Assembly: GCA_001801825.1 (NCBI GenBank)
Contig: MGYR01000134.1
Location: forward strand, 1-17,849
From: Gammaproteobacteria bacterium RIFCSPLOWO2_02_FULL_56_15
Lineage (GTDB): Bacteria > Pseudomonadota > Gammaproteobacteria > Eutrophobiales > Eutrophobiaceae
Direction of reading: 5' to 3'
Length of the DNA stretch: 17,849 bases
Under the pieces are notes generated by a model. That model searched no databases. It saw only the letters and a list, made by a program, of their open reading frames with translations, and was not told where the DNA came from. Positions 1 through 6,371 of this stretch are shown here, one piece after another. The translations under genes were made by a program, and so were the position numbers. Positions within the stretch are counted from its first letter, which is position 1. Each line of letters begins with the position of its first letter.

Positions 1-672
1 GTCAGGGATGTCAGCCTGAGGATCAACAGTGGTGAAATCATAGGCCTGCTCGGCCCGAACGGCGCCGGGAAAACCACTAGTTTTTACATGATAATCGGGC
101 TCATTCCCGCGGATCAGGGGACGATCCTGCTGGATGGCAGGGTGATCAGCAACCTGCCTATGGATCGTCGCTCAAGAATGGGTCTGGGTTACCTGCCGCA
201 GGAGGCCTCGGTATTCAGACGATTAACAGTGGAGGAGAATATCCTGGCGATTCTGCAAACCAGGCCTGATTTGACTGAATCCGAGTCCCTGCAACTGCTT
301 GAGGATCTGATCCTGGAATTCAATATCGAAAATATCCGGACACAAATCGGGATGAGTCTGTCCGGAGGGGAACGCCGGCGTGTGGAAATTGCACGGGCGC
401 TTGCCACTGATCCTAAATTTCTGCTCCTGGACGAACCCTTCGCGGGGATCGACCCCATCTCCATTCATGATATTCAACAGACGATACATTACCTTGCCAA
501 ACGTGGATTGGGTGTACTGGTGACGGATCACAATGTCCGTGAGACTCTGGGCACCTGTCACCGTGCCTATATTGTCAACGAGGGACAGATCATCGCAGAA
601 GGCAGCCCGGGCGATATCCTGGCCAATGACCAGGTCAGAAGTGTATATCTGGGCGAGCGCTTTACACTATAA
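1..672 (+). CDS. lptB: LPS export ABC transporter ATP-binding protein LptB (5' end outside the window)
   Basis: Cytoplasmic ATPase of the LptB2FGC complex, which extracts lipopolysaccharide from the inner membrane and drives it across the periplasm. The frame is open from base 1 and encodes 223 visible residues. Compared with the roughly 241-residue enteric protein, about 18 N-terminal residues are missing upstream. Visible in order are Walker A GPNGAGKT (visible residues 18-25), the Q-loop PQEA (about 67), ABC signature LSGGE (120-124), Walker B with catalytic Glu LLLDEP (141-146) and the switch His in TDHN (about 177). The stretches YLPQEAS and DEPFAGIDPIS and the ending YLGERFTL are typical of LptB rather than of other small ABC ATPases. 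It is followed by rpoN after 201 bp, the usual lptB-rpoN order. lptA and lptC probably lie upstream (inference). Confidence 0.95.
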   Translation, partial: VRDVSLRINSGEIIGLLGPNGAGKTTSFYMIIGLIPADQGTILLDGRVISNLPMDRRSRMGLGYLPQEASVFRRLTVEENILAILQTRPDLTESESLQLLEDLILEFNIENIRTQIGMSLSGGERRRVEIARALATDPKFLLLDEPFAGIDPISIHDIQQTIHYLAKRGLGVLVTDHNVRETLGTCHRAYIVNEGQIIAEGSPGDILANDQVRSVYLGERFTL

Positions 673-873
673 TGAATTCTGTGAGAGGCAGTATTTTACC
701 CGGCAAGACATGTACCTCGTTCAGGTGAGAAACCTTCCCGCTAAAGCAGGCTACTTGCCGGCGCTACCGGCTTGTCCCCGTCGACCAAAAGAGCTGTTCC
801 AGTGAGGGAAACATATTCGGAAAAGCCGCGGCGGGTAATAATCGGTTCCTGATTTTACGCTAGAATATCCGGC
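673..873. other. lptB-rpoN intergenic region
   Basis: A 201-bp spacer without a credible gene. It holds a short inverted repeat (GCCGG 757-761 with CCGGC 767-771) that has no T tract, so it is a poor terminator. A TAGAAT box at 861-866 looks like a -10 element but is only 8 bp from the rpoN start and has no matching -35. I could not define a promoter here; rpoN may be read through from lptB. Confidence 0.4.
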
Positions 874-2349
874 ATGAAGCATTCACTCCAATTAAAACTG
901 AGTCAGAGTCTTACGATGACGCCGCAACTGCAGCAGGCGATACGTTTGCTGCAGTTGTCCACCCTGGAATTGAACACCGAGATCCAGGACGCGCTCGACT
1001 CCAACATGATGCTCGAACTGGAAGAGGAAGCGCAGAACCAAGGACAGGCAAATGGGAATGAAAGCGAGATCCGGGGTGAGAGTTTGAGCGGGGACGATGA
1101 GAGTTACTTCGGCAGCGCCGATGCAGTAGCCACTGATATCCCTGAAGAGCTGGCAGTAGACAGCAACTGGGAGGATATCTATGACGGCAGTACTGTTTAC
1201 AGCGGGACCCAGGAGCCCTATGAACATTCCAACCCGGACCTGTATCGCTCCTATAGCCAATCCCTTGCGGGGCATCTGCTCTGGCAACTGAATCTTACCC
1301 CGACAACGGAAACGGACCGGGCGATTGCCGTCGCCGTTATCGACGCACTGGACGATGACGGGTATCTGGAATCCACACCTGAGGACCTGTGTGAAGTGCT
1401 TAACCGGGGGTTGGAAGAAACTGTTGAGTTGGATGAGGTTAAGGCGATGCTGCGCTTGGTTCAGTCCATGGAACCCGCCGGTGTTGCCGCCCGGGATCTT
1501 CAGGAATGCCTCTACCTCCAGTTATGCCAGTTGCCGGCCGAAACCAGCTGGCTCAAACAGGCAAAAGTACTAGTGGACAAGCATTTTGCCTTACTCGCGG
1601 CCCATGACTACAACCAGCTGATGCGGAGGATACAACTGGATCGGGATCAACTGACGGAAGTCATTGCACTCGTTCAAAGCCTGAATCCGCGGCCGGCTAA
1701 CGGCATTCAGGATCTCGATATCCAATATATCATTCCGGATGTGTATGTGCGTAAGGTCAAAAATACATGGAGAATCGATCTTAATACGGAATCTCTCCCC
1801 CAATTAAGGATCAATAATACCTACGCAGGAATGATAAAGCGGGCGGACAACAGCGATGAAAACACTTCCATGAAATCCCACCTTCAGGAAGCAAGATGGT
1901 TTATCAAAAGCCTGCAGAGCAGAAGTGAGACATTGTTACGCGTCGCGACGGTGATCGTCGAAAAACAAAGGGCTTTCCTCGATTACGGCGAGGAGGCAAT
2001 GAAACCCATGGTTCTGCACGACATTGCCGAAGAACTAGGGATGCATGAGTCAACAATATCCAGGGTAACAACAAAAAAATACATGCATACGCCGCGGGGG
2101 ATTTTTGAACTCAAGTATTTTTTTTCGAGCCATGTCGGCACCGATCATGGCGGCGTCTGCTCTTCGACTGCGATCAGGGCACTGATCAAAAAACTCATTG
2201 ATGCGGAAAAGCCCCAAAAACCGCTGAGTGACAGCAAAATTGCCGATCTTCTCGCGGATCAGGGGATTCGCGTAGCGAGGCGCACTGTTGCAAAATACCG
2301 GGAAGGGATGTTGATAGCCCCTTCAAATGAACGGAAGAGGCTCTCCTGA
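874..2349 (+). CDS. rpoN: RNA polymerase sigma-54 factor RpoN
   Basis: Alternative sigma factor that directs RNA polymerase to -24/-12 promoters and needs AAA+ activators to melt DNA. The 491 residues are close to the enteric length of 477. The N-terminal activator-responsive region I is typical (LQLKLSQSLTMTPQLQQAIR, residues 5-24, then LLQLSTLEL). An acidic, variable region II follows (about 50-120), then the core-binding domain, a helix-turn-helix near HDIAEELGMHESTISRVT and the C-terminal RpoN box ARRTVAKYRE (468-477), which reads the -24 element. The start is chosen because region I begins there; no strong Shine-Dalgarno site precedes it. Homopolymers A7 (2073-2079) and T8 (2118-2125) lie in the coding region, but the frame is intact across them. 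Confidence 0.97.
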   Translation: MKHSLQLKLSQSLTMTPQLQQAIRLLQLSTLELNTEIQDALDSNMMLELEEEAQNQGQANGNESEIRGESLSGDDESYFGSADAVATDIPEELAVDSNWEDIYDGSTVYSGTQEPYEHSNPDLYRSYSQSLAGHLLWQLNLTPTTETDRAIAVAVIDALDDDGYLESTPEDLCEVLNRGLEETVELDEVKAMLRLVQSMEPAGVAARDLQECLYLQLCQLPAETSWLKQAKVLVDKHFALLAAHDYNQLMRRIQLDRDQLTEVIALVQSLNPRPANGIQDLDIQYIIPDVYVRKVKNTWRIDLNTESLPQLRINNTYAGMIKRADNSDENTSMKSHLQEARWFIKSLQSRSETLLRVATVIVEKQRAFLDYGEEAMKPMVLHDIAEELGMHESTISRVTTKKYMHTPRGIFELKYFFSSHVGTDHGGVCSSTAIRALIKKLIDAEKPQKPLSDSKIADLLADQGIRVARRTVAKYREGMLIAPSNERKRLS

Positions 2350-2504
2350 TGTGGATCGGCATATGCCCGCAGGCAAAAATTGCAACCCAGCTAAGCACGT
2401 TGAATAACGGGCCTGGATATCACCACTCCCCTGCCGGGGCCCTCTATGGACTCGGCACACCAAACATCCACATAATTGAACATAACCAGATCGGAGAAAA
2501 CACG

Positions 2505-2831
2505 ATGCAAATCAACCTAACCGGCCATCACATGGACATCACCCCGGCCATTCGCAGCTATGTGGAAGGAAAATTCAGACGTCTGGAACGCCATTTCGAC
2601 CACATGACCAATGTCCAGGTGATTCTTAGCATCGAAAAGGAGCGCCAGAAGGCCGAGGCCCGTATTGAGGTGAACCGGGGAACCCTATTCGCCGATTCAG
2701 AACATGAGGACATGTATGCTGCCATTGATACCCTGATGGACAAACTGGACCGCCAAATCATCAAACACAAGGAAAAACTGAAGAATCATCACCGGAATGA
2801 AGCCTCTCCAAAAAGCGGGGAATCTGCATAA
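2505..2831 (+). CDS. hpf: Ribosome hibernation promoting factor, short form (HPF / sigma-54 modulation protein)
   Basis: Binds the 30S decoding centre in stationary phase and helps form inactive 100S ribosomes. The 108 residues fit the short HPF type: the beta-alpha-beta-beta-beta-alpha fold begins MQINLTGHHMDITPAIR and contains the conserved segments RLERHFDH and EHEDMYAAIDTLMDKLDRQI. The long-form C-terminal dimerisation domain is absent. The frame extends upstream to 2349, but the ATG at 2505 matches the family start and has a GGAG site (2493-2496) 8 bp upstream, so the shorter product is preferred. It lies 155 bp after rpoN, the conserved order. The basic, low-complexity tail after about residue 95 varies in this family. 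Confidence 0.95.
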   Translation: MQINLTGHHMDITPAIRSYVEGKFRRLERHFDHMTNVQVILSIEKERQKAEARIEVNRGTLFADSEHEDMYAAIDTLMDKLDRQIIKHKEKLKNHHRNEASPKSGESA

Positions 2832-2871
2832 TACGGTCTCCCATGCATCTAAAGAAAGCAGACACGAGCTC

Positions 2872-2997
2872 ATGCTTATGATTGATATCTTCTACCAGGA
2901 ATTGACCTTTTGCAGAGTGGAGGTCAGGTGCAAAATGGAATCCTCCAGTACAGAACTCAACAAAATTATTGTTTCCCGAGCTTCCCACTATGACTGA
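2872..2997 (+). pseudogene. Possible 5' remnant of ptsN (EIIA-Ntr), 41-codon open frame
   Basis: Between hpf and hprK, where many proteobacteria carry ptsN, only a short open frame remains: ATG 2872 (or 2878) to TGA 2995-2997. Its residues include IDIFYQELTFCRVEVRCK followed by TELNKII. These resemble the start of EIIA-Ntr proteins (roughly a D-[LI]-[LF] helix, then a C-x-V-x-V-x-S-K segment, then an L-x-x-[IL][IL] helix). The phosphorylatable-His domain of ptsN is absent. The frame ends 8 bases into hprK (ATG 2990), so translational coupling is also possible. The match is short and judged by eye. The alternatives are a small leader peptide or chance. A functional ptsN may exist elsewhere in the genome. 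Confidence 0.35.
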
Positions 2998-4021
2998 ATA
3001 TCCGAGCCAGATTACCGTTGACGAGCTTTTCAGAAAACATGGCGGCCGGCTTGACCTGTCCTGGGCCGCCGGCATGGATGGGAGGAAAAATCTCATCATC
3101 CCGGAGATGAGGGATAAATTTACCTCCAATAACATTGATGAGGATTCCGGAAATATCAGGGAGATAACACCGTCCACTGAAAGCCCGAAGAGAGGCAAAT
3201 CGCTGGTCGGCTACCTGAATCTGATCCATCCGCATCAGATACAGGTCCTCGGGAAGATGGAACTGGACTATCTGGAAACCCTGCGTGATATCACAAGACA
3301 TGATATGGTCAAGCAGGTTTTCAAGCATGTACCCGCTTGCATGATTATCGCCGATGGCAAGGATGCCCCCACCTATCTCAAACGCAAATGCAATGAAAAA
3401 AAGGTTCCACTTTTTACATCACCGCTGTCGAGCAGCAATGTATCCGATGCTTTACATTATTACCTCAGCACACTCTTTGCGGATGTGATTACCCTGCATG
3501 GGGTGTACATGGAAGTTATGGCCATCGGAGTGCTGATTACGGGTCCTTCCGGTATCGGCAAGAGTGAGCTGGCTCTTGAACTGATTACCCGGGGTCACCG
3601 GCTTATCGCGGATGATGCCCCGCAGTTTTCCCGCATCGCACCGGACACCCTCAATGGAACCTGTCCCGATTCGTTACGGGACTTCATTGAAGTGCGCGGG
3701 CTGGGTGTCATCAATATCCGGCGTCTATACGGCAGTACCGCGATTAAGAGTAACAAATACCTCAAATTAATTGTTCATCTGGAACCGCTTGATCGTGAAA
3801 AGATGCTCACGATCGACCGGCTGGAAGGCAGCTACCGTACTATAAAAATACTTGATGTCGAGATCCCACAAATCACTATCCCCGTAGCCCCGGGCCGCAA
3901 CCTGGCCATTTTGATGGAGTGCGCCGCGAGAAATCACAGCCTGAGAATGGACGGCTATAATGCATCCGAGGAATTCATCAGGAACCAACAAAATAACATT
4001 GAGCAGAGCAGCGGTGGATGA
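2990..4021 (+). CDS. hprK: HPr kinase/phosphorylase HprK
   Basis: Bifunctional enzyme that phosphorylates HPr on Ser46 with ATP or PPi and removes the phosphate by phosphorolysis. The 343 residues have a divergent N-terminal domain (about 1-145) and a catalytic C-terminal domain. The latter shows the P-loop GPSGIGKS (185-192), RGHRLIADD with the paired Asp (208-209), the family signature FIEVRGLGVINIRRLYG (232-248) and the K/P loop VAPGRN (299-304). All the expected catalytic elements are present, so it is probably active. ATG 2990 is preferred over an in-frame TTG at 2969; no strong Shine-Dalgarno site is visible for either. The protein is slightly longer than the usual 310-330 residues. The stop overlaps the probable rapZ start. 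An HPr with Ser46 is encoded two genes downstream. Confidence 0.95.
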   Translation: MTEYPSQITVDELFRKHGGRLDLSWAAGMDGRKNLIIPEMRDKFTSNNIDEDSGNIREITPSTESPKRGKSLVGYLNLIHPHQIQVLGKMELDYLETLRDITRHDMVKQVFKHVPACMIIADGKDAPTYLKRKCNEKKVPLFTSPLSSSNVSDALHYYLSTLFADVITLHGVYMEVMAIGVLITGPSGIGKSELALELITRGHRLIADDAPQFSRIAPDTLNGTCPDSLRDFIEVRGLGVINIRRLYGSTAIKSNKYLKLIVHLEPLDREKMLTIDRLEGSYRTIKILDVEIPQITIPVAPGRNLAILMECAARNHSLRMDGYNASEEFIRNQQNNIEQSSGG

Positions 4022-4889
4022 CCCGCAATCATCCCGGAAACTCGTCATCGTCAGCGGTCTGTCAGGCGCCGGCAAATCCCTGGTTCTGAACACGCTGGAA
4101 GACCAGGGTTTCTATTGTATCGATAACCTCCCCGTTTCACTGCTGGAGAACCTTAGCAGCCTGCTCACCCGTGAACAGGGCAAATTTCCCAATAAAGTCG
4201 GGATCGGTATCGATGCCAGAAACCCTGGAAGCGATCTCAGAGAACTGCCCGGGATCATAGAAAAACTGAATGCGAAAAGGATCCGCACCGAGCTGGTATT
4301 CCTGCAGGCGGACAAGAATATACTGACTACACGCTTCAGCGAGACTCGCAGGAAACACCCCTTGAGTTCCGAATCCGTTTCGCTTACGGACGCCCTCGAT
4401 CAGGAGCGTGAACTGCTGGCGCCGTTATCCGATATGTCTGACCTGCACTTGGATACCAGCAATACGACAGTGCATGAGCTGAGAGATATTGTAAGGGAAC
4501 GCCTGGCAAACCGGCCTGTGGGCAGCCTTTCCATCCAGTTCCTTTCTTTCGGATACAAGCACGGTATACCCGCCGACGCCGACTATGTATTTGACGTGCG
4601 CTGTCTGCCCAACCCCCACTGGGAAAAACATCTCCGGCCGTTTACGGGGAAGGATCGTTGCGTGATTGAATTTCTGGAAAACCAGCCTGCCGTAATCGAA
4701 ATGCTTGGCGATATTCGTGGTTTTCTTGAACAATGGCTCCCGCGTTTTGAGGCCGAAAATCGAAGCTATCTTTGCGTGGCAACCGGCTGTACAGGTGGTC
4801 ATCACCGATCGGTATATATCATTGAACAACTGGCGGCATATTTCAGGGCCGTCGGAAAACACGTGGTTGTCAGACACAGGGACCTATAA
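4014..4889 (+). CDS. rapZ: RNase adapter protein RapZ (P-loop nucleotide-binding, YhbJ family)
   Basis: In enterics RapZ binds the sRNA GlmZ, recruits RNase E and senses glucosamine-6-phosphate; other lineages keep the protein without that sRNA. The Walker A motif GLSGAGKS is at residues 15-22, followed by GFYCIDNLPVSLL, RRKHPLSS, SFGYKHGIPADADYVFDVR, LPNPHW and the C-terminal CTGGHHRSVYIIEQLA. GTG 4014 is chosen because it leaves a short N-terminus before the P-loop and overlaps the hprK stop (4019-4021); TTG 3999 and ATG 3960 are alternatives. The product is 291 residues (enteric 284). It ends at VVVRHRDL and lacks the lysine/arginine-rich tail (KRKP in E. coli) implicated in GlmZ binding, so an enteric-type sRNA role is doubtful. 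Confidence 0.93.
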   Translation: MDDPQSSRKLVIVSGLSGAGKSLVLNTLEDQGFYCIDNLPVSLLENLSSLLTREQGKFPNKVGIGIDARNPGSDLRELPGIIEKLNAKRIRTELVFLQADKNILTTRFSETRRKHPLSSESVSLTDALDQERELLAPLSDMSDLHLDTSNTTVHELRDIVRERLANRPVGSLSIQFLSFGYKHGIPADADYVFDVRCLPNPHWEKHLRPFTGKDRCVIEFLENQPAVIEMLGDIRGFLEQWLPRFEAENRSYLCVATGCTGGHHRSVYIIEQLAAYFRAVGKHVVVRHRDL

Positions 4890-4894
4890 CAAAT

Positions 4895-5164
4895 ATGCAG
4901 TCCAGGTCGATAACCATCATCAATAAACTCGGTATGCACGCCAGGGCTGCCGCCCGTTTCGTACAGACCGCCTCCAGGTTTGACTGTGATATCAACGTAA
5001 CCAGAAACGGCCGTACCGTAAATGGCAAAAGCATCATGGGCGTGATGATGCTTGCCGCTTCAAAAGATTCCGTCATCGATATCAGTACCTCGGGAAAGGA
5101 TGAACTAGCTGCCATGGAGGAAATCCATCGGCTCATCAGGGATAGATTCGGAGAGGATGAATGA
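4895..5164 (+). CDS. HPr-family phosphocarrier protein (ptsH/npr type)
   Basis: Small 89-residue phosphotransfer protein that receives phosphate from enzyme I on histidine. The active-site His15 lies in GMHARAA (13-19). Ser46, the target of HPr kinase, lies in NGKSIMGVMML (43-53). Having both sites, with hprK two genes upstream, supports a regulatory HPr under dual control. It starts 5 bp after the rapZ stop, so it is almost certainly co-transcribed and perhaps coupled. No EIIA-mannose, enzyme I or sugar permease gene follows; the next gene is convergent. Whether it should be called ptsH or npr cannot be settled from the window, so no symbol is given. Confidence 0.95.
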   Translation: MQSRSITIINKLGMHARAAARFVQTASRFDCDINVTRNGRTVNGKSIMGVMMLAASKDSVIDISTSGKDELAAMEEIHRLIRDRFGEDE

Positions 5165-5165
5165 C

Positions 5166-5186
5166 CACAGCCATGCACAAGCTGTG
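5166..5186. repeat. Short hairpin between convergent genes
   Basis: CACAGC (5166-5171) pairs with GCTGTG (5181-5186) around a 9-nt loop, in the 33-bp gap between the HPr stop and the end of the convergent DUF2782 gene. It has no T tract on either strand, so it is at best a weak or bidirectional terminator. Confidence 0.3.
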
Positions 5187-5197
5187 AGTCTCCAGGT

Positions 5198-5536
5198 TTA
5201 CCAGCTGAACAATACCCACTGCGGGACGGTAAACCTTTCATAATCCTCGGTGAGCCTGGACTCCATAGTGCCGTCACCGTTCTTATCCACCAGGTAATAG
5301 GGCTTACCAACTGAGGGAGTAATCTTCACCATATACAGCCTGCCGTTTAACCGGTATTCCTGAATCAGCTCATTTTCACGCCGGATAATGGTGACCTCGG
5401 GCTCAATCGGCTGTCCGCTGACCACCGGATCCGGTAACTCAGGCGGCTCGGGTACAGCATCAAAATCATCCTCTTGTGCCGGCAAGGCGGGTAGTACCGC
5501 CAGGCAAATCAACAATACGCATAAACGGGTTATCAT
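5198..5536 (-). CDS. DUF2782 family protein, probably periplasmic
   Basis: A 112-residue protein of unknown function that matches the DUF2782 family by eye: IEPEVTIIRREN (44-55), EYRLNGRLYMVKITP (60-74), PYYLVDKNGDG (79-89) and the ending VPQWVLFSW. Residues 1-20 form a hydrophobic signal peptide ending ALPA, which predicts export to the periplasm. The mature N-terminus is acidic and proline-rich. ATG 5536 is preferred because AGGAAG (plus-strand 5542-5547) sits 5 bp upstream; an upstream TTG at 5554 would swallow that site. In gammaproteobacteria this family commonly sits near polA, as here. It follows the LOG gene on the same strand after 81 bp, so the two may be co-transcribed. The function is unknown; the basic face and invariant Tyr/Trp residues suggest a binding role (inference). 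Confidence 0.85.
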   Translation of the reverse strand: MITRLCVLLICLAVLPALPAQEDDFDAVPEPPELPDPVVSGQPIEPEVTIIRRENELIQEYRLNGRLYMVKITPSVGKPYYLVDKNGDGTMESRLTEDYERFTVPQWVLFSW

Positions 5537-5617
5537 ATTATCTTCCTGTTTCAACCGTCATAATTATAATTACTGCACACCGTATCCGCCCTTCCGTGAT
5601 AATCCCCCAAGCCTTCC

Positions 5618-6334
5618 CTATAAATCCAGTTGTCTTTCGCGCTCCTGCAGGGAAGGCTCCAGGCTCGTGTTGCTGTAATGTTTGAAAATTACTTCCAGAA
5701 CCTCCCGCGGGGAATCAACGACATGAAATAATTCCAGGTCATCGGGATGGATGGTTTTTTCATGTACCATGGCTTCCCTGAACCAGTCCACCAGCCCTTC
5801 CCAGAACCGGGATTGCACCAGTACGATTGGGATCCGCCGGGATTTCCCTGTCTGGATTAAGGTCAGGATTTCCGCAAGTTCATCCAGTGTGCCGAATCCA
5901 CCCGGCATCACCACATAGGCGGAGGCATACTTCACGAACATCACTTTCCTGGAAAAAAAATGACGAAAAAACAGCGAAATATCCTGGTACTGGTTGGTGA
6001 CTTGTTCGTGGGGCAACTGGATATTAAGACCGATGCTGTAGGCTTTGCCCGCAAAGGCCCCTTTGTTAAAGGCTTCCATCATCCCCGGCCCCCCACCGGA
6101 TACGATATTGAACCCGGCATCCGACAACAATCTTGCAATCTCCTCTCCGAGCTTATAGTAGGGATGTTCCGGACCGAAACGGGCCGATCCGAACATGCTC
6201 ACGGAAGGCTTCGCATGGGCGAGCTTCTGAAATCCCTCTACAAATTCCGCCATGATCTGGAAAATCCGCCATGATTCGCGGCTCAGGTCCGAATCATCGA
6301 TCATATAATGGGAAGAACTGTTCTTTTCCTTCAT
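5618..6334 (-). CDS. LOG-family protein (TIGR00730; cytokinin riboside 5'-monophosphate phosphoribohydrolase fold)
   Basis: Members of this Rossmann-fold family hydrolyse nucleoside 5'-monophosphates to a base and ribose 5-phosphate; bacterial homologues such as PpnN act in nucleotide turnover. In this 238-residue protein the nucleotide-binding GGGPGMME (80-87), the SRK triad (128-130) and the signature PGGFGTLDE (144-152, catalytic Glu included) are intact, so catalysis is plausible. The start at 6334 is preceded by only a weak GGA. It is divergent from polA: only 37 bp separate this start from the preferred polA start, so the promoters must overlap coding sequence. The true substrate cannot be read from sequence. 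The family was once annotated as lysine decarboxylase; that label should not be used. Confidence 0.9.
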   Translation of the reverse strand: MKEKNSSSHYMIDDSDLSRESWRIFQIMAEFVEGFQKLAHAKPSVSMFGSARFGPEHPYYKLGEEIARLLSDAGFNIVSGGGPGMMEAFNKGAFAGKAYSIGLNIQLPHEQVTNQYQDISLFFRHFFSRKVMFVKYASAYVVMPGGFGTLDELAEILTLIQTGKSRRIPIVLVQSRFWEGLVDWFREAMVHEKTIHPDDLELFHVVDSPREVLEVIFKHYSNTSLEPSLQERERQLDL

Positions 6335-6371
6335 AATGTCATTCCATTCTAGTTCACGCTCGCAACAGAGA

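Noticed and set aside
533..805. A 90-codon plus-strand frame crossing the end of lptB into the intergenic region
   Set aside because: More than half lies inside lptB in another frame. There is no ribosome site and no recognisable domain.
861..866. TAGAAT as a promoter -10 for rpoN
   Set aside because: It is only 8 bp from the start codon and has no -35 at the right distance.
2073..2125. A7 and T8 runs in rpoN as programmed slippage or frameshift sites
   Set aside because: The frame is intact across both and the downstream RpoN box is in frame. There is no sign that an alternative product is used.
2410..2445. GC-rich inverted elements (CCCC TGCC GGGG) upstream of hpf as a terminator or riboswitch
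   Set aside because: The stem is 4 bp, there is no T tract, and no known riboswitch pattern is recognisable.
2349..2504. N-terminal extension of hpf starting at the rpoN stop
   Set aside because: The extra 52 residues have no counterpart in the family, while ATG 2505 has a good ribosome site.
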